Source: Pseudomonas sp. GM80 (lineage in GTDB: Bacteria; Pseudomonadota; Gammaproteobacteria; Pseudomonadales; Pseudomonadaceae). From it: a stretch of DNA of 64,000 bases. Location of the stretch: positions 1 through 64,000 of the forward strand of contig NZ_AKJD01000246.1 in the NCBI RefSeq assembly GCF_000282515.1, given 5' to 3'. Positions 9,249-18,367 of the stretch are shown one piece after another (position 1 is the first letter of the stretch; the number at the start of each line of letters is the position of its first letter). The translations under genes were made by a program, and so were the position numbers. The notes under the pieces were generated by a model. The model ran no database searches. It was given only the letters and a program-made list of their open reading frames with translations, and had not been told where the DNA came from.

Positions 9249-10283
9249 ATGTTTACAGTTTTCAGTGATTCCCACCGTTTGCACCACGGCACCGAATTGA
9301 AAGACGGCGTGCTCAAACCGTCGTTCGAACAACCGAGTCGGGCCGACACCGTGCACAACCGCGTCAAACAGGTCGGCCTCGGGCAGATCGTCGAACCGCG
9401 CGCGTTTGACCGCTCGTGCTACGTCAACGCGCACAGCGAGCGCTACGTCAGTTTTCTCGAAAGCGCCTGGGGCGAATGGTGCGCCACCGGCCGCACTCAC
9501 GACGCCTTGCCGCTGGTCTGGCCGGTGCGCGATCTGGCCGGCGAAGAGGTGCCAACGTTCATCGACGGCAAGCTCGGCTTCTATGCCATGGATGCCGGCT
9601 CGCCCATCACCGCGACGACCTGGCAAGCGGTGAAAACCAGCGCCGACATCGCCCTCACCGGCCTGGCCCTGCTCGATGAAGGCCACGACAGCGCCTTCGC
9701 ACTGTGCCGACCGCCCGGGCATCACGCCGCACGCGAATACATGGGCGGTTATTGCTACCTCAACAACGCCGCCATTGCCGCACAACAAGCCATCACCCAA
9801 GGCGCCAAACGTGTCGCGGTGCTCGACGTCGACTTCCACCACGGCAACGGCACGCAGAACATTTTTTACCAGCGCAGCGACGTCATGTTCGTCTCGTTGC
9901 ACGGCGAACCGGCGGTGTCCTATCCGTACTTCTCGGGCTACAGCCACGAAGTCGGCGCGGGTGTCGGCGAAGGTTACAACCTCAACTATCCCCTGCCGAA
10001 AAACACCACCTGGGAGAGTTACCGCAACGCCCTGCTCCACGCCTGCAAAAAACTCCAGCAGTTCGCGCCTGAAGTGCTGGTGATTTCCCTCGGTGTCGAC
10101 ACGTTCAAGGACGACCCCATCAGTCACTTCCTGCTGGAAAGCGATGACTTCATCGGCATTGGTGAACTGATCACCAGCGTCGGCTGCCCGACCCTGTTCG
10201 TCATGGAGGGCGGCTACATGGTCGATGAAATCGGCATCAATGCCGTCAACGTGCTGCACGGTTTCGAGAGCAAACGCAGCTGA
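9249..10283 (+). CDS. Acetylpolyamine amidohydrolase / histone-deacetylase family enzyme
   Basis: This 344-residue protein has the zinc deacetylase motifs RPPGHHA, GYCYLNNAA, DVDFHHGNGTQ and, near the end, EGGYMVDEIG. N-terminus and length match Pseudomonas acetylpolyamine amidohydrolases (start MFTVFSDSHRLHHG rather than the Met three codons earlier). It should remove acetyl groups from polyamines. It is followed by ornithine cyclodeaminase and permease genes and is divergent from an Lrp regulator, suggesting an amine or amino acid catabolic unit. Confidence 0.9.
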   Translation: MFTVFSDSHRLHHGTELKDGVLKPSFEQPSRADTVHNRVKQVGLGQIVEPRAFDRSCYVNAHSERYVSFLESAWGEWCATGRTHDALPLVWPVRDLAGEEVPTFIDGKLGFYAMDAGSPITATTWQAVKTSADIALTGLALLDEGHDSAFALCRPPGHHAAREYMGGYCYLNNAAIAAQQAITQGAKRVAVLDVDFHHGNGTQNIFYQRSDVMFVSLHGEPAVSYPYFSGYSHEVGAGVGEGYNLNYPLPKNTTWESYRNALLHACKKLQQFAPEVLVISLGVDTFKDDPISHFLLESDDFIGIGELITSVGCPTLFVMEGGYMVDEIGINAVNVLHGFESKRS

Positions 10284-10333
10284 GCCAGCCCGCGCTCTAC
10301 AACCTTTCAATGACTGGATCGGAGAATAAGAAC

Positions 10334-11386
10334 ATGACGCTTTTTATTGATGTCGATGATGCTGCACGCCTGTTCACCCAAGTCGGTATCCGCCGCGCCA
10401 TTCGCGAAATGGCCGGCTATATCAAAGCGGACTACGCGCGCTGGGCGCAGTTTGATAAATCGCCACGTACGGCCAATCACTCGGCAGAAGGCGTGATCGA
10501 GCTGATGCCCACCGACGACGGCCAGCAGTACTCATTCAAATACGTCAACGGCCACCCGAACAACGGCCAGCAGAATTTGCTCACGGTAATGGCTTTCGGT
10601 CTGCTGGCCGATGTGCAGAGTGGCTATCCGACGCTGCTCAGCGAACTGACCCTGACTACCGCCGTGCGCACCGCAGCCACCTCCGCCCTGGTCGCGCAAT
10701 CGCTGGCTCGCCCCGGTGCGACCTCAATGGCCCTTATCGGCAACGGTGCGCAAAGTGAATTTCAGGCGCTGGCCTTTCATGAAATGTTGGGTATCAGCGA
10801 AATTCGTATCTTCGATATTGATCGCGACGCTTCCCTCAAGTTGAAGCACAACCTCGCGGCGTTCCCGGACATCGAAGTGATTCTGGCCAGCTCGGTGAAG
10901 GACGCGGTCAAAGGCGCGGACATCGTCACCACGGTCACCGCCGACAAAGCCTACGCAACGATTCTGACGCCGGAGATGATCGAGCCCGGCATGCACATCA
11001 ATGCGGTCGGCGGTGACTGCCCGGGCAAAACCGAACTGCACGCCGACATCCTGCGCAACGCCCGGGTCATCGTCGAGTTCGAGCCGCAAACGCGCATTGA
11101 AGGCGACATTCAGCAACTGGAAGCCGATTCCCCGGTGATCGAGTTTTTCCGGATTGTGCTGGGCGAAGTGGCCGGACGCGAAAACGATGCGCAGGTGACA
11201 GTGTTCGATTCGGTGGGCTTTGCCCTGGAAGACTTTTCCTCACTGCGCTACCTCAACGACCTGGCTCACGCGCAGCAAATCGGCCAGCGCATCCACCTCG
11301 TGCCGACACCGGCCAACATCAAAAACCTCTTCCAACTGCTCGATCCGCAACCGGCCAAAACCTCGCGTCTGCGCACCGTCAGTTGA
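10334..11386 (+). CDS. Ornithine cyclodeaminase / mu-crystallin family protein
   Basis: This 350-residue protein has a Rossmann segment (ALIGNGAQSEFQALAF, acidic D after the second strand) and the family motif HINAVGGDCPGKTEL. Ornithine cyclodeaminases make proline from ornithine with NAD and release ammonia. The start at 10334 follows GGAG. The gene lies 50 bases after the amidohydrolase, so polyamine breakdown feeding into ornithine/proline is a sensible pathway guess. Confidence 0.9.
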   Translation: MTLFIDVDDAARLFTQVGIRRAIREMAGYIKADYARWAQFDKSPRTANHSAEGVIELMPTDDGQQYSFKYVNGHPNNGQQNLLTVMAFGLLADVQSGYPTLLSELTLTTAVRTAATSALVAQSLARPGATSMALIGNGAQSEFQALAFHEMLGISEIRIFDIDRDASLKLKHNLAAFPDIEVILASSVKDAVKGADIVTTVTADKAYATILTPEMIEPGMHINAVGGDCPGKTELHADILRNARVIVEFEPQTRIEGDIQQLEADSPVIEFFRIVLGEVAGRENDAQVTVFDSVGFALEDFSSLRYLNDLAHAQQIGQRIHLVPTPANIKNLFQLLDPQPAKTSRLRTVS

Positions 11387-11510
11387 TCGCAATCGCCGCC
11401 CCCACCACAGGGGGCGATTCACCTTGTGATTAGCCGCTGCACCTCTAACAAGAACGCTCGACACCTACTTTCTGCCAAAACTCAAAAACATAAAATCAAG
11501 AGGTTTTGCA

Positions 11511-12926
11511 ATGAAATCGACCCCTTCCGGGCTGCCTGAACAGCCCGCGCTGCAGCGCACGCTCAGCAATCGTCACATCCAGTTAATGGCCATGGGCGGT
11601 GCCATCGGCACCGGCCTGTTTATGGGCTCCGGGAAGATCATCGCCCTCTCCGGGACGTCGATTATCCTCATCTACATGATCATCGGCCTGTTCGTGTTTT
11701 TCGTCATGCGCGCCATGGGCGAAATGCTCCTGTCCAACCTCAATTTCAAAACCTTCGCCGACTTCGCCGGTGCCTACCTCGGCCCGCGCGCGGCGTTTTT
11801 CCTCGGCTGGTCGTACTGGCTGAGCTGGAGCGTGGCGGTGATCGGCGACGCCGTCGTGGTCGGCGGATTCTTCCAGTACTGGTTCCCCGACGTCCCGGCG
11901 TGGATACCCGCCGTCGGCATGCTGGCAACCCTGTTCGCCCTCAACGTGCTGACCGTCAGGCTGTTCGGTGAAGTGGAATTCTGGTTCGCGATCATCAAGA
12001 TCATTGCCGTCGTGACTCTGATCGGCGTCAGCACCGTGCTGATCGCCAGCTCCTTCGTCTCGCCCAGCGGCGTCACCGCGTCCCTGAGTCACCTGGTGGA
12101 CAAACAGGCGGCGTTCCCCAACGGCTTGTTCGGCTTCTTCGCCGGATTTCAAATGGCGATCTTCTCCTTCGCCGGCACCGAGCTGATCGGCACCGCCGCC
12201 GCCGAAACCCGCTCGCCAGAGAAGACCCTGCCCAAAGCGATCAACTCGATTCCGCTGCGGATCATCCTGTTCTACGTCCTCGCGCTGACCTGCATTATCG
12301 CCGTGACCTCCTGGCAGCAGGTCTCCCCGGTCAAAAGCCCCTTCGTCGAACTGTTCCTCGTCGCCGGATTTCCCGCAGCGGCCGGCATCGTTAACTTCGT
12401 GGTCCTGACCTCAGCGGCCTCATCGGCCAACAGCGGCGTGTTCTCCTCGAGCCGCATGCTGTTCGGGCTGGCCAACCAAGACAACGCGCCCGGCCTATTC
12501 CGCCGACTGTCGAGCAACAGCGTGCCGCTGCTGAGCCTGGCGTTCACCACACTGTTGATGCTGGTCGGCGTGCTGGTGCTATTCATCGTGCCGGAAGTCA
12601 TGACCGCGTTCACCATCGTCTCCACCGTGTCGGCGATTCTGGTGATCTTCACCTGGTCGACCATCCTTGCGTCTTACATCGCCTACCGGAAAAAGCGCCC
12701 GGATCTGCATGCGAAGTCGGCTTACAAGATGCCGGGCGGTGTGCCGATGGCGTGGTTTTCGTTGGCGTTTTTGGGGTTTGTGCTGGGGTTGCTGGCGTTG
12801 CGGCCTGACACGCGGATTGCGTTGATGGTGATGCCGGGGTGGTTTGTTTGGTTGGCGATTGCTTATCAGTTGACGCGGTTGAGGAAGCCTAAATCTGCGG
12901 TTGAGTCGGCGAGTCAGTTTGGCTAG
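11511..12926 (+). CDS. APC-family amino acid permease, CycA-like
   Basis: This is a 471-residue inner-membrane protein of about 12 helices. It shows the APC signature MAMGGAIGTGLFMGSG at the first helix and long stretches matching E. coli CycA (RAMGEMLLSNL, FVVLTSAASSANSGVFS). CycA imports D-alanine, D-serine and glycine, but substrate within this family varies. AGAGG precedes the ATG. It is the last gene of the cluster and is followed by a strong terminator. Confidence 0.9.
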   Translation: MKSTPSGLPEQPALQRTLSNRHIQLMAMGGAIGTGLFMGSGKIIALSGTSIILIYMIIGLFVFFVMRAMGEMLLSNLNFKTFADFAGAYLGPRAAFFLGWSYWLSWSVAVIGDAVVVGGFFQYWFPDVPAWIPAVGMLATLFALNVLTVRLFGEVEFWFAIIKIIAVVTLIGVSTVLIASSFVSPSGVTASLSHLVDKQAAFPNGLFGFFAGFQMAIFSFAGTELIGTAAAETRSPEKTLPKAINSIPLRIILFYVLALTCIIAVTSWQQVSPVKSPFVELFLVAGFPAAAGIVNFVVLTSAASSANSGVFSSSRMLFGLANQDNAPGLFRRLSSNSVPLLSLAFTTLLMLVGVLVLFIVPEVMTAFTIVSTVSAILVIFTWSTILASYIAYRKKRPDLHAKSAYKMPGGVPMAWFSLAFLGFVLGLLALRPDTRIALMVMPGWFVWLAIAYQLTRLRKPKSAVESASQFG

Positions 12927-12940
12927 ATCTGCAAGCGAAA

Positions 12941-12966
12941 GCCGTCACTTTTGGGTGACGGCTTTT
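12941..12966 (+). terminator. Rho-independent terminator
   Basis: A perfect 8-bp stem GCCGTCAC / GTGACGGC with loop TTTTGG is followed by TTTT, 15 bases after the permease stop. Confidence 0.9.
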
Positions 12967-12973
12967 GAGTCTT

Positions 12974-13870
12974 TTAACGAGCCTGATCAGAGGGAGGAGT
13001 CAGCTCCAACACCCGATTTCGCCCGCCCTCGGCCAACAGATAAGTCCCTCGGCCACTGGCGACGATCGACTGCGGCGCTTTGAGAAAGGACAGTATGGTT
13101 CGCTGAACCCCGTCATTGCCGATCAGCAGCAGGCGCGCACGATGGGTCGAATCTTCCGAGATCCAGAGCCCGCGCTGATCGCACATCAGGAAAGTCGGCT
13201 GATTCAGATTGGCGAAAACGATGGGATCGCTGCCGTCCTCGCTCAAATGGCGCACCACGCCTTTGTCTTTTTCCGTGTAGAGCATGCGACTGTCTGTGCA
13301 GCGGATGATCGACTCGGCCTCATCAAGCCCGTCACGCAGAACGACCAGGGATTGGTCGCTCCACGTATAGCGAAACAAACGCCCATTGGCATGACGATCT
13401 TCAATCGCATAGAGGTGATCGCCTTCGTTCCACAGACCCTGAACGTTGGAGCCGTGAAACAACTCGGTGACCTTACCCTGCAGTAGGAAATTAACGGCAG
13501 CAGCGCCCTCCTCCTGACTGAAGACCCAGCCACCCCGAGCTGAAATCATCCCGTCCGGTTTGGATAAACCGCTGACGACACTCTCGCGCTGACCGTCGCC
13601 GGCAATCCGCACAATACTGCCGCGGCCGTCGCGAAGCTCCTGACTGACCATCAGCCCGCCGCCGTCCATCACCACCAGAGCGGCTGCTTTCGGCACATCA
13701 CCGTGGATAACGCGATAGCTCCATTGGCCGGCAGCCTGTACCGGGTAGAAACTTTGCCACGCGAAGAAAGCCAAGGTTGCCACAAGCAACAGTATTAAAA
13801 GCCACAGAACTAGACGCAGTGTTTTGGAGAATTGACCACGACTTGCCGGAATAGCGGTTACGTTCGACAT
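12974..13870 (-). CDS. Membrane-anchored beta-propeller-like protein
   Basis: This 298-residue protein has one N-terminal helix (LVLWLLILLLVATLAFFAW) and a periplasmic region with repeated short blades (VVMDGGGLMVSQ, LLIGNDGVQRTIL, GRGTYLLAEGGRNRVLEL) like NHL or SMP-30 propellers. I set the start at MSNVTAIP. No catalytic residues are recognised. It is a single gene convergent with the permease. Confidence 0.65.
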   Translation of the reverse strand: MSNVTAIPASRGQFSKTLRLVLWLLILLLVATLAFFAWQSFYPVQAAGQWSYRVIHGDVPKAAALVVMDGGGLMVSQELRDGRGSIVRIAGDGQRESVVSGLSKPDGMISARGGWVFSQEEGAAAVNFLLQGKVTELFHGSNVQGLWNEGDHLYAIEDRHANGRLFRYTWSDQSLVVLRDGLDEAESIIRCTDSRMLYTEKDKGVVRHLSEDGSDPIVFANLNQPTFLMCDQRGLWISEDSTHRARLLLIGNDGVQRTILSFLKAPQSIVASGRGTYLLAEGGRNRVLELTPPSDQAR

Positions 13871-13992
13871 TAGCCCTCGCTGGTACGTCATCCTGACGGT
13901 TGGTTTTCATCGCCCGAGTATAGGATTGTTTTTTTGGGGTGTGGCTCGATCAGGCTTGATACGCTCGCGCTCATTGAGACAGGGAGTCAAAC

Positions 13993-14397
13993 ATGGAAAA
14001 TCCAGCCCTCACGCCCACCACCCGCACCAAGCGCGACTGGGCTTCAGCAACAGACAAAGAGCGCGCCGATGTCCATTGGTCGCTGTCTGACGCGTTTGTC
14101 GACAATGAGGTCAACTACGCATTCATCGCACGCCAAACCCAGGATTACGATCCGCAAGAGATCAGGCGAATCCTCTATGAAGAAGTCGCACCGGTGTGTC
14201 ACACCAATCTTGAAACCGTCATTCCGATGATCTGGTCCGCGTTCAATCTGCAGCAATTGCAGGCTGACATAGCAGAAACATTGAAAGCCCGAGAAAGTAG
14301 CCGCTTCAGACGTCAGCTAGACAAACTGCTGATTCGCTGGCTGGAATTTCGATACAAATACATATGGCAAGAAATCTCCAGGCACTACCCAAAATAA
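13993..14397 (+). CDS. Conserved small protein (DUF7079-like), copy 2
   Basis: This 134-residue paralogue of the gene at 8148 shares the NYAFIARQ-x2-DYDPQEIRRILYEE segment, the central NLETVIP and the C-terminal WLEFRYKYIWQEI block. AGGGAG lies six bases before the ATG. It is followed 61 bases later by a membrane protein gene on the same strand. Function unknown. Confidence 0.75.
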   Translation: MENPALTPTTRTKRDWASATDKERADVHWSLSDAFVDNEVNYAFIARQTQDYDPQEIRRILYEEVAPVCHTNLETVIPMIWSAFNLQQLQADIAETLKARESSRFRRQLDKLLIRWLEFRYKYIWQEISRHYPK

Positions 14398-14458
14398 CCA
14401 GCCCCACCGAGGCGGCAGCTCCACCTTATTGGCAAATCGAAATCACTGAGTTTTTCGT

Positions 14459-15688
14459 ATGACTGTGCAAATGGATACTCCTTACGCTGTCGGTGCCTAC
14501 CGCAGCAACAGCCATGAACCTCTGCCACCGCCAAAATGGACGGAAGATGCCAATCGTTCAGGGAGCTTTGATACCCATCTCGTCTTTGGTCATTACGCCA
14601 ATTTGGAACCGGCGATGGAGATTACGATCCAGCTGCAAGGCGAAGAACAATCGATTTACCAGCGGCAGCAGAAGCAAGGAAAAAAGGAAGAGGTACATTG
14701 CGATGCCAGACACTGGCGCTTTCAAAATTCGAGCAAAATCCCTCACGTACTATTCGTCCTTAGAATAGTATGCATTTCTTTTATATGGGCACCCTGGTCT
14801 ACCTGGATCTTCGGATCAATTAAACCAGAGCTCGGGTATGGCCCCCCTGACACAGGGCTTGCACTTCTAATTTCATTTTTTGCTGTCACCTTAATCCTAA
14901 CTTCTTTAACTTTATATATGACAGGAAAAAAAATAGTTCATCATCTACAAATCGCAGGCTTAATTATCTGCGCCATTACTGTATTTTGGCTCAAGGGTTC
15001 GTTATGGGGCAATAGCAGTATGCAGATTGCTTTATGGGCGGGTGCTTTCCTTTATTTCATGGCGACCACAGGTTCAGATGCTCTACTCTGGCTCCATAGC
15101 AAAATAAGTACGTATGACGGCAGCGAGTTCAACCGCATAGACGGCATGCTTCGCTTCAAACGTCGCTTCCGCCGCCTCTTCGTTGCACCGTTCGAAGAGT
15201 TCGACCCAGTGCTGCAAATACTGCCCAGCGGTTATGGCTCCCATGACTATGCCATCTGGTTGCACCACCGCTATACCGACAACAAAATTTGTCTGGCGAC
15301 CAAAGTCCACGCCTTGGGTCTCGACCAGGCGAATGCATTGGCTTTCTGGGATTGTCTGCAACGCTATATGGACGTCACACAACCGCTTCCTGATTTGCCA
15401 GTGCTGGAGCAAAGTCGCCACCTCGACCCGGTGACTGCCGCCTACGATGCCAAAACGAGCCGTAACCCGAGACGTTGGCGTGACCAGTCGGAAAAGGGCT
15501 GGCTGGCAACTGGTTTCAAGCAACTGACCCAACAGATCCAGCAATGCCCTTGGCAACAACAACCCTGCATCATTAAGGCTCGTATTGATCCGTCTCTTAG
15601 CATCGAAGCCTACTACCGCGCTCAAGAAGCTAAAGGCATCCAAGCAACACCTAAGGCCGATGATTTTGATGATTTGCATCGCGGTTAA
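14459..15688 (+). CDS. Four-helix membrane protein, unknown family
   Basis: This is a 409-residue protein: a soluble N-terminus to about 95, four predicted helices at about 97-120, 140-162, 166-184 and 190-205 in two pairs, then a C-terminal cytoplasmic domain (FKRRFRRLFVAPFEEFDPVLQ, WLHHRYTDNKICLATK). The layout recalls a Pseudomonas family (DUF6708-like) often seen near type VI effector loci, but I cannot confirm this. The helix-coding centre (about 14700-15080) is much more AT-rich than both ends. Confidence 0.6.
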   Translation: MTVQMDTPYAVGAYRSNSHEPLPPPKWTEDANRSGSFDTHLVFGHYANLEPAMEITIQLQGEEQSIYQRQQKQGKKEEVHCDARHWRFQNSSKIPHVLFVLRIVCISFIWAPWSTWIFGSIKPELGYGPPDTGLALLISFFAVTLILTSLTLYMTGKKIVHHLQIAGLIICAITVFWLKGSLWGNSSMQIALWAGAFLYFMATTGSDALLWLHSKISTYDGSEFNRIDGMLRFKRRFRRLFVAPFEEFDPVLQILPSGYGSHDYAIWLHHRYTDNKICLATKVHALGLDQANALAFWDCLQRYMDVTQPLPDLPVLEQSRHLDPVTAAYDAKTSRNPRRWRDQSEKGWLATGFKQLTQQIQQCPWQQQPCIIKARIDPSLSIEAYYRAQEAKGIQATPKADDFDDLHRG

Positions 15689-15883
15689 TTCAAGATTCAG
15701 TTTTTGTATGGAGAAATTTTAGAAGGTAACCCATAAGTGTAGGTGCGACTTTGATCAAGACTGCTGATTTCAGCTGACTTATGTGTGTAGTCTCTGAAAT
15801 GCCGCGCCATAACATCGCTTACTGAACATTCACGCGGGGCAATGTGTTTTGGCAGCCGGAGTAACTGCTCACTCCTACAGTAG

Positions 15884-16099
15884 TTATGAGTATTTGCTCA
15901 AATACTGGTCGCCGCCCAGTTCCCTTACGTATTGCAACTGTCCCGACTCGTGACCGACTTGCGCCAGAAACGCAGCTTGGCGTTTCGGCGTGTTGATCTG
16001 CCGATGAACCATGGCGGCGTTTAGGGCAGATACAAAAACGCCCGCTTGGCGGCGGGCGTTCGGCATGATGCGTTGTAGCTGTTGTTCCGTGATCGACAT
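15884..16099 (-). pseudogene. Truncated GH19 endolysin (prophage relic)
   Basis: The first ~70 residues match the intact prophage endolysin at 30424-30987 almost residue for residue (MSITEQQLQ, NAAMVHRQINTPKRQAAFLA, YVRELGGDQYLSKY). The reading then stops after a few residues where homology ends near 15886. The SD (GGAG) and the upstream hairpin with A-run (16112-16136) are conserved too. It has lost about 60 per cent of the enzyme, including the rest of the catalytic domain. Confidence 0.9.
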
Positions 16100-16174
16100 A
16101 AACACTCCAGACATAAAAAAACCGCACTCAGGCGGCGATGGGATGCAGTTACTGCTTCTCGACGTTCACCACCT

Positions 16175-17211
16175 CGGAGGTGCGTATATCGGCGTAGAGA
16201 ATTCCAGTCTCGATGACCGGAAACACTAGACACCCTTGGGATGTCCCAGTCCATTTCGAATAGCCGGCTCACCCCTTCGTGCCGCAGATCGTGAAAATGG
16301 AGATCCTCAATTCCTAGCATCGGGCACGCCCGAGTAAATGACGCCGACACCGACTTGGCGTTGTACGGAAAAATCTCCCTTTCAACCTTAGGCATGCTTT
16401 GCAAGATAGCCCAAGCCTCATCCGGCAGATGACACCACACGTCATTGCCGCTCTTCTACCCGGGATTCTTCATAACTCGCACAAGGACAGCCTGCTGAGA
16501 CTCGTCGAGATCCTCCCAGCGGATCAGCGTGATCTCTTCCTGCCGGCGTGTCGAAAAGATCGCGAATGCAATCACCTTTGGCATGTCAATCTGAGCTTTG
16601 CGCCGCGTCTGCATCTCAAAAAAATGCTGCATCAGCTTATCCAGCTCCTTCAGCGTCGGCCGGCGATTGCGCTCCTTGCTCTTGCTCACCATGCCCAGCT
16701 TGCGCAGCACCTTGCGAGCGTCAGGCATGGCTAGCGGATCCACCTCGTAGCCCTACGCCGGTCGCGCCACGGATAGGACCGCGCCCAAGTGCGACAGATC
16801 ATTGCCGACAGTCTGGGCCTGGCCGCCACCGCCCTCCTTGCCCAGCCGCCACTGCGCAAACTCCACCAACTTCTGGCTGGTCAGTGCCGAGTCATCAAGG
16901 TCACCTAGCCAAGTGTCCTTGATCGCGTTCAAAGTTGCGTTCTTGGTCTTGCCCAACGGCCGGATCTTCTCGTACTCGTCCAGGTACGGCTCGATCATCT
17001 TCCTGATCGTCACGCCCTTGCGGTTCGCGCGCTCGATTGCACCAGGCTCGGCCAGCTCCGTCTCGCGGCGTTTGATCCAGGCTTGAGCGACCTGCTTGCG
17101 GTCGAAGCTTTGGCTTTCCTGATAAACTGTGCGCCCGTCCCGATTGATCCGTATCTGCGCCGTATAGGCCGTCGAGTTGTCCTTGCGTTTGCGTGATGTG
17201 ATCGTGCCCAT
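16175..17211 (-). pseudogene. Tyrosine integrase pseudogene (dusA-associated type)
   Basis: One continuous frame runs from ATG 17211 to about 16176, broken by two amber codons: TAG at 16753-16755 where the related integrase has Trp (RPAWGYEVD), and TAG at 16456-16458 where it has Gln. Catalytic boxes remain readable (FHDLRH, SGHRDWNSLRRYTH with the Tyr). The last ~35 residues are replaced by fusion to the end of a tail gene D. It is similar throughout to the integrase at the right edge of the window. Confidence 0.92.
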
Positions 17212-17238
17212 TTCCAGTTGCTACATTGCCGAGCTCAC

Positions 17239-17255
17239 TTGCTACATTGTAGCAA
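17239..17255. promoter_or_regulatory. Operator-like palindrome upstream of relic integrase
   Basis: TTGCTACATTGTAGCAA is a perfect palindrome about one central base, 28 bases upstream of the integrase ATG. A further half site TTGCTACATTG starts at 17218. It probably binds a regulator of integrase transcription. Confidence 0.5.
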
Positions 17256-17291
17256 TCGACTTCGAAAACGAGGAAAAATGGGTAAAAACCG

Positions 17292-17307
17292 CTGTATAAA
17301 AGATCAG
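17292..17307. promoter_or_regulatory. LexA/SOS-box-like site
   Basis: CTGTATAAAAGATCAG fits the CTG-N10-CAG rule, with the CTGTATA half typical of gammaproteobacterial LexA boxes. It lies between the integrase pseudogene and the dusA fragment start, five bases before that ATG. Confidence 0.4.
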
Positions 17308-17312
17308 TACCA

Positions 17313-17414
17313 ATGAATTTCGAAAAACCTGAAGCGCCCGTAAACACTAGTCATGCCCGTTCCGAGCCGTCTCGCCGCTTCAGTGTGGCCCCGATGATGG
17401 ATTGGACTTACTGA
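17313..17414 (+). pseudogene. dusA: dusA 5' fragment (attachment-site remnant)
   Basis: This open frame of 33 codons reads MNFEKPEAPVNTSHA then RSEPSRRFSVAPMMDWTY and stops. RRFSVAPMMDWT is the conserved FMN-binding start of tRNA-dihydrouridine synthase A; homology ends at the stop. dusA 5' ends are known insertion targets for prophages and islands with this kind of integrase, which lies next door in the opposite direction. It is read as one half of an att duplication. Confidence 0.8.
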
Positions 17415-17723
17415 ACGTCCTCCCCCCTAAAATAAAGGCCAAGATGAGGCTATAGAAACCTCTGTACCAATTATGTACCAGCAGCGCTTCTCCGACAGAA
17501 ATTCACGCATAGCCTCCACCTCCCTGTAGCGAATTTTAAGCAACCACTTTCGGCTCCAATCCATGCATTGCTGATGCTGTCAAAATTGCCGCCTCCGCAT
17601 CAGCGGCAGCCGCCCTTGGAAGTCCTCTTTCCGGCCAAATCGGACGTACGCTTTGCGAGCCTTGATTGCTCCCTACACATTCTTGTGAGAAGTTGAGGTG
17701 AAGCTAATACATCAAGGAAGATC
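17415..17723. other. Intergenic, no gene seen
   Basis: These 309 bases after the dusA fragment hold no credible reading frame. A near direct repeat TGTACCAATTATGTACCA (17462-17479) and an inverted CCGCATCAGCGG-like stretch are the only structure noticed. If the dusA reading is right, this is the left end of the next inserted element. Confidence 0.4.
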
Positions 17724-18203
17724 ATGGACATTCGATCAACGGAAACAGAAGACTGGATGCTATTGAGGCAAGTCCGACTGGCTGCGCTTTGGGACGCGCC
17801 GACGGCATTTGGTGTCAGTTATCAAACTGCCGCTGATTACACTGACGAGCAGTGGAAAGTGAGAGCATCATCAACTGGCACAGCATTTTGGCTGGCATTC
17901 GAGAAAGACAGGCCTGTCGGAATGATTGGTGCCGCAGTCAATAGCGCGCAGCGCTTTAACATGATCGGGATGTGGGTTGAACCTGCGGCACGGGGCTCTG
18001 GCGTGGCAATTCAACTGGTAGAGACCGTGAAAGTTCGCGCTACATCGGAGGGATTTGATCGCGTTTTTCTTGATGTTTCACCCGACAATGCAAGAGCGTC
18101 GAACCTCTATCTGAAGCAGGGCTTTGCCTTCATGGATGAATGGGAGCCGTTAGAAAGTCATCCGCATATTACGGTACAGACGATGCTCTGGATCAGAAGC
18201 TGA
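17724..18203 (+). CDS. GNAT-family N-acetyltransferase
   Basis: This 159-residue single GNAT domain shows acetyl-CoA motif A (MWVEPAARGSGVAIQLVE) and the late pattern LDVSPDNARASNLYLKQGF. It is a stand-alone gene on accessory DNA just inside the presumed insertion point. The substrate is not predictable; small-molecule detoxifying acetyltransferases of this size are common cargo. Confidence 0.88.
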   Translation: MDIRSTETEDWMLLRQVRLAALWDAPTAFGVSYQTAADYTDEQWKVRASSTGTAFWLAFEKDRPVGMIGAAVNSAQRFNMIGMWVEPAARGSGVAIQLVETVKVRATSEGFDRVFLDVSPDNARASNLYLKQGFAFMDEWEPLESHPHITVQTMLWIRS

Positions 18204-18367
18204 TCCACGAGCTTTCTTTTAGCCGGATGCATTCGGGTTGTCTACAGCCCTTGAGGATAGGCAGAAATCGGCCAAAAGCAGACGCTCGCAAACGCCCATG
18301 TATTCCAAAAGCTGACGGCAATCCCAAGCAAATAACATCCGGATACGCCTACGTTCGAGGGAAATAC

